A program made the position numbers and the translations under genes. From Firmicutes bacterium UBA6418 (GTDB lineage: Bacteria > Bacillota > Clostridia > Peptostreptococcales > Anaerovoracaceae), in contig DJPG01000108.1 in assembly GCA_002439735.1 (NCBI GenBank), positions 42,280-53,008 of the forward strand: 10,729 nt of DNA. The letters are read 5' to 3'. How positions within the stretch are numbered: position 1 is the first letter of the stretch; every line of letters starts with the position of its first letter. Under the pieces are notes generated by a model. It saw only the letters and a list, made by a program, of their open reading frames with translations. It ran no database searches and was not told the DNA's origin. Positions 1 to 7,179 of the stretch are shown here, piece after piece.

Positions 1-2468
1 GGCTCGTCCGAGTTCTCTGTGATATTCACAGTAAAAGCTTCAACTGGGTGGAAGTTTTTAGGTACTGTCGTCTCACGTACAATATACTTGCCGTATGCAA
101 GTGGTACAGACTTCGCATATCCATTTTCGTCGGTGAAAAGCTCCGTGCTGCCATCTGCAGTCAGAGTTACCGCGCGATCCTGATTCCAGATATAGTACAA
201 ACCTAAATCATCCTTGACAATGATTTCACCCTCTGCAGCCTCATAGTTTTCTGGAACGCACGTAAGCTGATCTGCTCTGCATGCGGAAAAACCTGCTCCG
301 GCAAGTGGATATGTCGAATTGTTCTTGCCCTCAGCAAGCTTGATTAACTCGAATGGCTGCTTCATTTGTGAATTGGAAATTGTACGTTCATTTTCCACAC
401 CCACATGTGGGATGCTGTCTGGATTATCTGCAATCCTGAATGTATGAATCGTATCATCCAATACATATCCTTCCGGTGCCTGAATTTCCTGTACAGTGAT
501 AGTACCAAGAGGAATTATTGCTACTCCATAATTATCATAATATAAAGGATCGCTATTTTTTTGTATGCATTTAGAATCTCCTATATCCGCTTTTCCTAGA
601 TCATTTGTTTTTATGTACCATGTTCTAACTGCACTCTTTCCTGACTGTGCAGGATCAGTATCCATCTGAATGTCATAATACTTGATTGCAAAAACACAAT
701 CTTCCAAAAGGACTGTTCCATTGGAATCTTTTTTCTGCACTAATACAGAAGCTGGATCATTTCCAGCTTCTTCCGGCACATTGAAGGTAACAGGTGTATC
801 ACTCGTCACAGCCGCTATATATACTTTATTATTCACCCTGTATCCCGGTGATGCTTTTGTTTCCTTTACGTAATAGGTTCCATATGCAAGATTCCCGATG
901 GAGCCATTACCATCCTGATCGGTTACAATCGTCGCAACTGCATTCTTTCCCGCCTGTGCATCCGCCATCGTTTTGAAGATGCCAAATTCTGCACCTTTCA
1001 GACTGTAACAAGCATTACCATCCGTAATCTCCGGGGATGCAGAATACTTGTGAATTTTAATACTTCCAACGCCCTGTGCTGTTGCTGTTACGCTTGCGCT
1101 CTTGGAAAGTGATTCATTTGGAGAAGCAAAGCATGCATCCTGATATGTGCCACTATAAAAGATACGTGCTGCATAATTAGATACACCATTTTTATCGCCA
1201 TCTCCGTAATACTTCGTATGACTGGCACCAGTGCCGGTTTTCGCCGTAAATGCAAGCTCCTTGCCTTGCATGTCTTTATATTTCGCCTTGATCGTAACTG
1301 TCTGACCAAACACATACTGCGTTATATCTGTATTCGTGAACGTATCTTTGACTGTCTGTGTCGTCGAAGTAAGTGCTCCATAGTCAGCAGTAAATGCAAC
1401 CTGATTTGCTTTATCTGCAGATATCGTCAGATAATCGTAATAGTTTGATACATCATTTACTGTCATCTTCGATCCAGAGTGTTTTACCGTCACCGATCCA
1501 GTTGTTGCGTTCGTCAGAAGCTTATTACATAACCCGGACGAAGAATAAACAACCCGGAATGTTGCATCACCAGATGAATCCTTATAACTCTCTGTAAGTT
1601 CGCTGCCATTGTAGTTTTCCCAGGTCTTTTTTGATACGTTATACACCTGAGTTGTAATTGTCTGCTTCGGTGTATATGCAGCCGTTGCATCTACATAGTT
1701 TCCGACAGTCTTAAAATCTTTATACTGATCGTACCAGCGTCTGGCACTGTCTGCGATCAGCTTCATGTGGTTGAAGGCTCGGTTGACATTTTCGCCGCTG
1801 TTCTTGCCTTTTACCGCTGTAATATTGCAGTCTGAGACGGTGCTGTGTACTGCAGCCTGCGTTACAGCTCTTGCTTCGTCAGTAGTCATTGCATACACCT
1901 GTCCGGCGATCATCAAACCTCCGTTTGGAACTCCATCAATGATGTAAGTTCCATATGAGCCACCATCCTGTGTATTTCGACCACCTGCAGCATTCGGATC
2001 TGCTTTACGACCACCAAAGCCAAACATGAGCATAGAAATATCTGCTGCAGTGTCCCGATCGGACAGCCACTGCTTACCCTCTTTGTACGCCGCATCATAC
2101 TGTGCCGAAGATTTTGTTGACTGCATGCAATAAGCTTCTGTCTCTCGTCCGGATGCATCTTTCGCTACGAGTGCTCCGTGCTTAGACGGTGTGTAATCGG
2201 TTGCAGTCACATTCACATAATCAGCGATCACCCATCCATCCCAATACCGGCTGTGGATATAGACTGTCTCGCCTGTGTCGCCAATATCCTGTACTGCAAT
2301 TCCGTCCTCCTGCAGCCCTTCTTCCGTAGTTGCTTCTGCATCTGCATCCGAATTAGTTGCTGTTACTTCCTCTGCCCGGATGTTTTCAGGCAAAGAAAAA
2401 GCCGCAGTTAAGAATAAAACCACGGCTGTGAGTAGTGCTGCTATTCGTTTTTTTTGTTTTGATAGCAT
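1..2468 (-). CDS. Thioester-domain, SpaA-repeat surface adhesin (3' end outside window)
   Basis: The frame is open from an ATG at 2468 to the left edge (822 codons, no stop), so the C-terminus and any sortase motif are missing. An AGGAGG site at 2476-2481, seven bases upstream, fixes the start. Residues 1-34 form a signal peptide: a KQKKR basic start, a hydrophobic stretch and a likely cut after IRA. Residues ~75-260 look like a thioester (TED/TQXA) domain, with Cys114 in AYCMQ and Gln204 in VTQAA. In this family those two residues form a Cys-Gln thioester that binds host surfaces covalently. Residues ~270-465 are beta-rich and unassigned. Three SpaA/Cna-B-like domains follow at ~468-562, 573-682 and 701-822, each with the 'PL/SLKGA-F' and 'Y-V-ETKASPGY' type of signature and the Glu that usually completes an isopeptide bond. 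It is probably a wall-anchored adhesin or pilus-tip protein. I saw no clear promoter of its own. Confidence 0.9.
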   Translation of the reverse strand, partial: MLSKQKKRIAALLTAVVLFLTAAFSLPENIRAEEVTATNSDADAEATTEEGLQEDGIAVQDIGDTGETVYIHSRYWDGWVIADYVNVTATDYTPSKHGALVAKDASGRETEAYCMQSTKSSAQYDAAYKEGKQWLSDRDTAADISMLMFGFGGRKADPNAAGGRNTQDGGSYGTYIIDGVPNGGLMIAGQVYAMTTDEARAVTQAAVHSTVSDCNITAVKGKNSGENVNRAFNHMKLIADSARRWYDQYKDFKTVGNYVDATAAYTPKQTITTQVYNVSKKTWENYNGSELTESYKDSSGDATFRVVYSSSGLCNKLLTNATTGSVTVKHSGSKMTVNDVSNYYDYLTISADKANQVAFTADYGALTSTTQTVKDTFTNTDITQYVFGQTVTIKAKYKDMQGKELAFTAKTGTGASHTKYYGDGDKNGVSNYAARIFYSGTYQDACFASPNESLSKSASVTATAQGVGSIKIHKYSASPEITDGNACYSLKGAEFGIFKTMADAQAGKNAVATIVTDQDGNGSIGNLAYGTYYVKETKASPGYRVNNKVYIAAVTSDTPVTFNVPEEAGNDPASVLVQKKDSNGTVLLEDCVFAIKYYDIQMDTDPAQSGKSAVRTWYIKTNDLGKADIGDSKCIQKNSDPLYYDNYGVAIIPLGTITVQEIQAPEGYVLDDTIHTFRIADNPDSIPHVGVENERTISNSQMKQPFELIKLAEGKNNSTYPLAGAGFSACRADQLTCVPENYEAAEGEIIVKDDLGLYYIWNQDRAVTLTADGSTELFTDENGYAKSVPLAYGKYIVRETTVPKNFHPVEAFTVNITENSDE

Positions 2469-2504
2469 CTCTCTTCCTCCTTTATGATTTAATTTTTATA
2501 TAAA

Positions 2505-2528
2505 CAGCCTGATACTTGATACAGGCTG
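2505..2528. repeat. Inverted repeat in the adhesin 5' leader
   Basis: CAGCCTG (2505-2511) and CAGGCTG (2522-2528) form a perfect 7-bp stem with a 10-base loop, 37 bases ahead of the adhesin start. No T-run follows in the minus direction, only an AT-rich stretch before the ribosome site, so it is not a normal terminator. It could be an operator or an mRNA leader hairpin. The role is unknown. Confidence 0.45.
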
Positions 2529-2555
2529 GAGCTTTCTAAGCGATTAAAAGACATC

Positions 2556-2588
2556 AAAAAAGGAACAACCCTTAGATTGTTCCTTTTA
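2556..2588 (-). terminator. Rho-independent terminator after the ChW gene
   Basis: An 11-bp perfect stem (2558-2568 with 2577-2587) and 8-base loop lie 25 bases after the ChW-gene stop. Read on the minus strand it ends in a run of six T. The stem carries A/T tracts at both ends, so weak termination from the other direction is possible. It separates the ChW gene from the adhesin downstream. Confidence 0.88.
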
Positions 2589-2612
2589 CTTTACTTATTT
2601 ATTTTTCTATTG

Positions 2613-4202
2613 CTATTGCACTTCGTAATAACCATATTCTGGCTCTGTGACAGTTTCTGTCCCTGTAACCGTTTTTTCCTGCAATCCACCATAAAAATTA
2701 TTATATTGAGAGCCATCTGTTAAATGCCGTCTTGAATGGCACCACGGATCTTTTTGTTCATCACCCTCTATATATTCATCACAGTATATTTTCTGATTGC
2801 AGCCAAAGCAATACCAATATTCCCTTATTTGTATTATTTCTTTCGTCTCGGTGTACGCAGGTTCTGTCGCTACCCATACTACCTTGTGCGTTTCCGGTGT
2901 CTGTTCATTGCTCCAGTAACCATCCCGGACTGTGAATGTTTCTGTCCTCTCGGTTCCTGTTTTGTTGACGCCGCAATAGCTAAATACATTCTCATATTTC
3001 GGATTCCAAAATTCAAAGTGCTGTTTCATTTCTTCTTCTGTACGGAAGATGTGCTTACAGTAATCACACTGATAATATGTCACTGTCACTGTCTGCTCTG
3101 CAATCCATGTTGGCTTGCTAGTATCGGTGCCAGGCTTGGTACTGCTCTGATTGTTTCCCGGATTCTCTGTTGTGCCAGTCGCATTCGCGTCATTGAAGCT
3201 CTTGGCGGTCGTCTGTGTGATGCCCTTAACAGTTGCTCCCGGTGCTGCAGCTCCCTTCTTCACAAGCATGATCTGGATTGCTTCGAGCCGCTTTCCATAA
3301 CCGGCGGTTCCGGCACTCTCGCCGTTCTTCGCCCAGCCCATCCAGCCGAAGGTCTGTGCATGTACCCGGTAATAAATATCGTAATGCTGCGCCAGCTCCC
3401 CGGTCAATCTGATCCGGATTGCTTCGAGCCGCTTTGCCTGTCCGCTTGTCCCTGACAGTGCTCCATCACTTACCCAGTCCATCCAGCCATAGGTCTGTAC
3501 GTGCGTCTGGTACTCGACGCTGCCGTTGTAGCTGCTCCGCGCATCGATGCTGATTGCTTCGAGCCGCTTTGCCTGTCCGGTCGTTCCGCTTACGCTTCCA
3601 TCCTTCGCCCAATTTGTTTCCCAGCCGTATGTCTGCCGGTGTACCCGGTAATTGATGCTTGCTTCCTCATCTACTGTATTCTTCGGTATGATCTGAATTT
3701 TAACCTCTTCCAGTCTCTTTGCTTCTCCTGTCGTCCCGGCGAGTGCTCCATTATATACCCATCCCTGATTGTCACCGTAAGTCTGGATATGTACCTGATA
3801 CCGGATATCATAGTGCTGTGCCAGCTCCCCGGTCAACCGCATCTGGATTGCTTCAAGCCGCTTTGCTTCTCCTGTCGTCCCGGCTGGCTGTCCGGCATTT
3901 AACCAGTTTGTCCAGCCGTATGTCTGCCGGTGGACACGGTACTGAATTGTTCCTGTATATCCGGATTCGTTCTGCAGGTTGATCGTCATGGATTCCACCC
4001 GCTTTGCCTCGCCTCTGGTTCCAAGCACCAGCGTATCAATGCCGTTTTCCTTCACGATTTTTCCGTTTGTGTCGCCGTATGTCTGTACGTGCGCCTTACC
4101 ATAGATGCTGATTCCTGCAGCAGCTTTACTGTTCATCACCGGAAGCTGCATGACCATAAGCACGGCTGCAAGTGCAGCAGTTACAATTCGCTTGATCTTC
4201 AT
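2613..4202 (-). CDS. Secreted six-ChW-repeat protein with a Cys/His-rich tail
   Basis: This is a 529-residue exported protein. I start it at the ATG at 4202 rather than at an ATG 15 bases upstream, because GGGAGG (4210-4215) sits inside that longer version and is spaced correctly for 4202. Residues 1-29 are a signal peptide ending in SKAAA. Residues ~31-318 hold six ChW repeats (Clostridial hydrophobic repeats with a conserved W), each carrying versions of YRVHRQTYGW, GTTGEAKRLEAI and a closing hydrophobic strand; in repeats 1 and 3 the YGW is YGD. A Gly/Thr/Asn/Ser linker (~319-364) follows. The C-terminal 165 residues carry C379-x2-C382 then H395, C410, and a second cluster C465-x2-C468, C474, C488-H489 and H493, so metal binding is plausible. 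There is no LPxTG or transmembrane anchor. ChW proteins are generally linked to the cell surface and host or substrate contact; the exact role here is unknown. Confidence 0.88.
   Translation of the reverse strand: MKIKRIVTAALAAVLMVMQLPVMNSKAAAGISIYGKAHVQTYGDTNGKIVKENGIDTLVLGTRGEAKRVESMTINLQNESGYTGTIQYRVHRQTYGWTNWLNAGQPAGTTGEAKRLEAIQMRLTGELAQHYDIRYQVHIQTYGDNQGWVYNGALAGTTGEAKRLEEVKIQIIPKNTVDEEASINYRVHRQTYGWETNWAKDGSVSGTTGQAKRLEAISIDARSSYNGSVEYQTHVQTYGWMDWVSDGALSGTSGQAKRLEAIRIRLTGELAQHYDIYYRVHAQTFGWMGWAKNGESAGTAGYGKRLEAIQIMLVKKGAAAPGATVKGITQTTAKSFNDANATGTTENPGNNQSSTKPGTDTSKPTWIAEQTVTVTYYQCDYCKHIFRTEEEMKQHFEFWNPKYENVFSYCGVNKTGTERTETFTVRDGYWSNEQTPETHKVVWVATEPAYTETKEIIQIREYWYCFGCNQKIYCDEYIEGDEQKDPWCHSRRHLTDGSQYNNFYGGLQEKTVTGTETVTEPEYGYYEVQ
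3249..4112 (-). repeat. ChW-coding repeat block, six units
   Basis: The six protein repeats are also visible in the DNA. The phrase GATTGCTTCGAGCCGCTTT recurs with few or no changes near 3278, 3419 and 3552, and with one change near 3846. Units are 46-54 residues. The inserted segment LTGELAQHYDI occurs only after units 2 and 5, three units apart, which suggests a past duplication of a multi-unit block. Confidence 0.8.
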
Positions 4203-4253
4203 ACTGATTCCTCCCATCTTGTACGATTATTATACAATATTATCCCTAATTAT

Positions 4254-4282
4254 AGTATATCACGCAAACTATATTTTGTCAA
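4254..4282 (-). promoter_or_regulatory. Strong promoter of the ChW gene
   Basis: On the minus strand, a perfect TTGACA (-35, 4277-4282) and TATACT (-10, 4254-4259) are separated by exactly 17 bases, about 50 bases ahead of the ChW start. A second TTGACA overlaps the stop codon of the preceding gene. No terminator lies between the upstream operon and this promoter, so read-through may add to expression. Confidence 0.8.
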
Positions 4283-4291
4283 CGAATATTG

Positions 4292-4915
4292 TCAATGTTT
4301 ATCATATTTTTGACGAAGTTTCTCAAGTTCTTTATTGTTTTCACTCATCAACGATATATTGCGGAACCATTTGTCTTCAGATATCTCTCTCCTTACAAGC
4401 TCTCTTTCCGCTTGATGACAATCGGCTACATACCGGTCATAACTATTCTTTATAGAAGCACGTTTTATTCGCAGTTGCATGATTGGCTGCACAATTACTT
4501 CCATCTTAGAATCTAAGACTTGTTCCAAAGCGTTCTGTTCACTCTCGTCTGCATGATTGTATCTGTCCGCCCATGATTTAAGGTCTGTATATAGCAGCTC
4601 AAATTCCGGATAAAAAGAAATAAATAACTGTTCAAGCTCTTCATGACATGGCTGCTTTCTATCCTTAGCTTCATTTTTTAATTTGGTTAAAGGTTTCTCT
4701 ACCTTACGATATAATCGTCCTGCAATCTCTTCGTTCTTGATCCGGACAACTCTTTTTTTGTACCTCTTTCCATCACAGACGTAGATATATATGTGCTGTC
4801 CCTTCACGGCATCTATGCAATCTTCAATAAAGTCTTTCAAACTAAAGTCACAATAAAGGGTAAGTGCACTCATAAACACACAAATTATAACCATGACTGC
4901 TATTATTGGTTGCAT
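4292..4915 (-). CDS. Membrane-anchored helical protein, last gene of the J-like operon
   Basis: I do not recognise this 207-residue protein. Residues 3-22 are one hydrophobic segment (IIAVMVIICVFMSALTLY) that could be a membrane anchor. There is no lipobox at Cys22. A short basic, beta-prone stretch follows (IYIYVCDGKRYKKRVVRI, ~42-59), then charged helices, with likely coiled coil at ~65-85 and ~150-207. A GAGGAG site inside the end of the upstream gene serves the ATG at 4915, and the two genes overlap by 13 bases, which points to translational coupling. It presumably forms a membrane-linked complex with the three upstream products; that is inferred from gene order only. The ChW promoter starts within its stop codon region. 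Confidence 0.75.
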   Translation of the reverse strand: MQPIIAVMVIICVFMSALTLYCDFSLKDFIEDCIDAVKGQHIYIYVCDGKRYKKRVVRIKNEEIAGRLYRKVEKPLTKLKNEAKDRKQPCHEELEQLFISFYPEFELLYTDLKSWADRYNHADESEQNALEQVLDSKMEVIVQPIMQLRIKRASIKNSYDRYVADCHQAERELVRREISEDKWFRNISLMSENNKELEKLRQKYDKH

Positions 4916-5175
4916 GATAATTTCTCCTCATCTGTTGCAATTCCATTCTTCAACGCACTTCGGTGAGTGTAAATGCCTATGATACTTCTATTGATTTTAT
5001 CATTCACCTGTCCAAGCTCATACTCCAGCTCAGACAGTCTCAGGCTATCACTACTCATCGAGACTACTGCATATTTCTGGCATAATACTGATAACTGTGC
5101 AAGCGCAGTTAAGATTGTCTCCGCTTCAGAGCGATCCATGCTGATCTGTTGCATCATTTCTTTGCTATTTATCAT
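4903..5175 (-). CDS. Small helical protein of the J-like operon
   Basis: This 90-residue protein has no family I recognise. It reads as one or two amphipathic helices (~12-40 and ~46-65), has no signal peptide or membrane segment, and is expected to be soluble in the cytoplasm. AGGAGG nine bases ahead of the ATG at 5175 lies inside the last codons of the upstream gene, and the reading frames overlap by 11 bases. At its other end it overlaps the next gene by 13 bases. A size and shape like this fits a small adaptor between two coiled-coil partners, but this is a guess from layout. The coding call itself is well supported by both overlaps and the ribosome sites. Confidence 0.72.
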   Translation of the reverse strand: MINSKEMMQQISMDRSEAETILTALAQLSVLCQKYAVVSMSSDSLRLSELEYELGQVNDKINRSIIGIYTHRSALKNGIATDEEKLSCNQ

Positions 5176-6412
5176 AGACTATATCCTCCTGTTTTATATC
5201 GCTTCCAGCTGTCATTTCTTTTTCCTTTTTGGCTAGGAATACTTCTACAATCTGCTTTAGCGCGCGAGCATCCTTTCCACTGTCAATCATATCTTTCAAT
5301 ATCTGGTCAGACAGACCACACTTCGCAGCCATTGCTATCACATCAAGCTGGGATGATGAAAGATTGCTCTGCATCATATACGTGCTAATATCGAAATCCG
5401 TTGGAAGAGGAAGATTTCTGCCGAAACGCTGTGGTGATGTACCAGGCACCTGTTTTTTTGACTTTTTCCCGGTGAACCATCCTCTTTTTTCTTTCTGTCT
5501 GCCATTGCCCGGATCTGCTCCATGCTCAAGCATATCGATTCGATGATACAACTCCTCCATTTCCTGATTGCGCCGGTTTTCAGCATCGTACTCCTTCTTC
5601 TTTGCTAAGAACATCTCCTGTGCGATCTTCTCGGCTTCCATCTGGATGAGCTGCTCCTTACTTTTCTTCTCCCGTTCTGCTTTCTTTTCCTCCTGCAAAT
5701 TAGCAAGCTCCTCTTTTACTTCAGCAAGCTCCATATCCTTTTCTTTCATCTGCTGTTCATAAGATGCTATCTTTTCTTCTGTCTCTTTCCGGTATTTCGC
5801 CAGATCTTCTTTATACTCGTTCACGAGCCGCGACATCGTATTAAGCGGTGCGTCCAGCATGTTGACGATCGCGCTCTCAACCTTCGTGGCATCATATTTT
5901 GCCATCATTTCCTTATATGTAAGAGCCGGCTTCATATCTGTGACCAGTTCTTCGCTGCATCCGGAAAAATACATAAATTTGATAACCTCGCGTTGCTCAT
6001 AGTTATACTCCAGAGATATCAATCGTTCTATATGTTTTCTTGGAATCTTTAGTTGCAGCGCTGAATTGACCTGGGCGCGCACTTTCTTCCACTCTTCATC
6101 CAGATGCCCCAATCCCTTGTTCACATCACAAAAGCGGTCATATAGATACGTTATATAGCTCTTGTATGGAAGCTTGTCTATATCGCCTTCTGTTTGATCT
6201 CCTTTTTCTTGGACATGCTGCGGCTGCATCGTCTGTGGCTGCGTATTTTCTTGTATCACAGGTGTTGTAACCGCTTCTACCGGAGCAACCGGATCAGGTT
6301 CTATATTATGTGTGTCTGCTTCCTGCACGTCCGGATCTGGATCCGGATTCTCATCTTCGACATACAAATCCTCATCTTCATCCATAAATTCATCTGTGTA
6401 ATTTTCGTCCAT
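5165..6412 (-). CDS. Acidic, coiled-coil protein of the J-like operon
   Basis: This is a 415-residue cytoplasmic protein with no signal peptide or membrane segment. Residues 1-80 are very acidic and Pro/Gln-rich (DEDEDLYVEDENPDPDPD), probably disordered. Residues ~80-190 are helical and include KIPRKHIERLISLEYNYEQ and FSGCSEELV. Residues ~195-300 are a long coiled coil rich in E and K. A basic patch (~303-321, GWFTGKKSKK) follows. The last ~65 residues hold a helical unit (SSSQLDVIAMAAKCGLSDQILK, broken here as ~353-372, then DSGKDARALKQIVEVFLAK) like the helical repeats seen in many Clostridia mobile-element proteins; that likeness is from memory. The start at 6412 has AGGAGGG seven bases upstream within the previous gene, overlapping it by 23 bases. 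Function is unknown; a scaffold or binding partner for the membrane J-like protein is a reasonable guess. Confidence 0.75.
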   Translation of the reverse strand: MDENYTDEFMDEDEDLYVEDENPDPDPDVQEADTHNIEPDPVAPVEAVTTPVIQENTQPQTMQPQHVQEKGDQTEGDIDKLPYKSYITYLYDRFCDVNKGLGHLDEEWKKVRAQVNSALQLKIPRKHIERLISLEYNYEQREVIKFMYFSGCSEELVTDMKPALTYKEMMAKYDATKVESAIVNMLDAPLNTMSRLVNEYKEDLAKYRKETEEKIASYEQQMKEKDMELAEVKEELANLQEEKKAEREKKSKEQLIQMEAEKIAQEMFLAKKKEYDAENRRNQEMEELYHRIDMLEHGADPGNGRQKEKRGWFTGKKSKKQVPGTSPQRFGRNLPLPTDFDISTYMMQSNLSSSQLDVIAMAAKCGLSDQILKDMIDSGKDARALKQIVEVFLAKKEKEMTAGSDIKQEDIVYDK

Positions 6413-6926
6413 TGTTCTTTCCCTCCTTAACGATATATTCCCAGTTATAATGCTTCAGGAACCGGTTTGCTCTGCGTACATAAAAATGTCCCAGCAGATC
6501 TATCGCCGCAAATCCTGCCAGCATGATAATCTCGTACCTATGCAGCGTACAAAATGTCACTATATCCGGCAGAATTCCCGCGGATCTCCATTTGTATATC
6601 CAAAAACCGGCTATCGCCGCTATGATCACAAAAAGAAAGCACCAATAAAATGAAAATAAGGTATCCAGCACGGTCAAAATCACCCTTGCCATTGCCTTAC
6701 CTATTCGATATATTACCGGCACATTCCGATATTTGTGTATGCCTAGCGACATATCATATTTCTGCCGGCGAACCGGATCCGTTAAAATGTAATATGCAGT
6801 TTTATATTGCTCTGCCATTGCAGGCGTAGCATGCTCCAGCTTCTCATTATAAGCTGCTTTGATCTGCTCAGTCGTTGCGTTGATCGGAAGCTGCAGCAGC
6901 TCATAGTGATTCACGACAAATGCCAT
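6390..6926 (-). CDS. Membrane protein with a J-like domain lacking HPD
   Basis: This 178-residue protein is the first gene of the operon. Residues ~7-62 match the helix pattern of a DnaJ J-domain: HYELLQL, then NATTEQIKAAYNEKL, then AEQYKTAYYILTDPVRRQKYD. The HPD tripeptide that stimulates DnaK in true J-proteins is absent; the loop reads EHATPAM and is shortened. Two hydrophobic regions follow (~82-112, possibly a long or double span, and ~132-150), with a basic C-terminal tail (~151-178), so the J-like part and tail probably face the cytoplasm. The start ATG at 6926 is preceded by AGGAG nine bases upstream. It overlaps the next gene by 23 bases. It is unlikely to be a classic co-chaperone; it may have kept the fold as a binding module. 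The J-like assignment is fairly sure, the role is not. Confidence 0.78.
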   Translation of the reverse strand: MAFVVNHYELLQLPINATTEQIKAAYNEKLEHATPAMAEQYKTAYYILTDPVRRQKYDMSLGIHKYRNVPVIYRIGKAMARVILTVLDTLFSFYWCFLFVIIAAIAGFWIYKWRSAGILPDIVTFCTLHRYEIIMLAGFAAIDLLGHFYVRRANRFLKHYNWEYIVKEGKNNGRKLHR

Positions 6927-6983
6927 TTGCTTAATCTCCTGTTGTTAAATTGTTCCTCCTAACCCGCTCTCTACCTTTAGCAA

Positions 6984-7026
6984 GGCAATAAAAAACCACG
7001 AACTTTCATTCGTGGTTATCATTGCC
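6984..7026 (-). terminator. Hairpin terminator ahead of the J-like operon
   Basis: A perfect 9-bp stem (6994-7002 with 7009-7017, loop of 6) is followed in the minus direction by six T (6990-6995). An outer pair GGCAAT/ATTGCC (6984-6989 with 7021-7026) can extend it once the T-run has passed. It lies about 60 bases before the J-like gene, so it could end a small RNA or act as an attenuator of the operon. Confidence 0.8.
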
Positions 7027-7133
7027 CTATTAAAGAAGGGGAAAAGAAAAATGCTATTAACTGGAGGTGCTACAAAATTGCTGAGTTTGTAAGGAACAAT
7101 TCTGTATGAGGGTGTCTCTCATCCACCTCCAGT
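6990..7133 (-). ncRNA. Candidate structured RNA with a three-way junction
   Basis: On the minus strand, three helices nest with almost no linker: P1 (7124-7132 with 7061-7069, 9 bp), P2 (7118-7122 with 7106-7110, 5 bp) and P3 (7097-7105 with 7072-7080, 9 bp with one G-U). P2 and P3 abut, P1-P2 is joined by one base and P3-P1 by two. A pyrimidine-rich single strand and the 6984-7026 terminator follow. A promoter-like site places the 5' end at the foot of P1. The RNA would be about 145 nt. It may be a free small RNA or the leader of the J-like operon. It matches no riboswitch I can recall. A 21-codon frame (7057-7122) with GGAGG three bases from its ATG overlaps it but lacks peptide-like character. 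Confidence 0.55.
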
Positions 7134-7139
7134 GATTAT

Positions 7140-7168
7140 AATATAACATACTTGAAAACAGGGGTAAA
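7140..7168 (-). promoter_or_regulatory. Candidate promoter of the three-way-junction RNA
   Basis: TTTACC (7163-7168) and TATATT (7140-7145) on the minus strand are 17 bases apart, with a predicted start near 7133, right where helix P1 begins. The -10 is good and the -35 moderate. An overlapping TATAAT (7135-7140) has no matching -35. Confidence 0.5.
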
Positions 7169-7179
7169 TAGACTTTCCT

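Noticed and set aside
2736..3902. Long plus-strand open frames of 239 and 133 codons
   Set aside because: They lie opposite the ChW repeat gene, which has signal peptide, ribosome site, promoter and terminator. The plus-strand translations are Cys- and Leu-rich shadows of the repeats.
7057..7122. 21-codon leader peptide in the three-way-junction RNA
   Set aside because: GGAGG is only three bases from the ATG, both lie inside helix P1 or P2, and the peptide shows no amino-acid run typical of attenuators.
6984..7133. Hammerhead ribozyme, because of the three-way junction
   Set aside because: The conserved core elements (CUGAUGA and GAAA at the junction) are absent.
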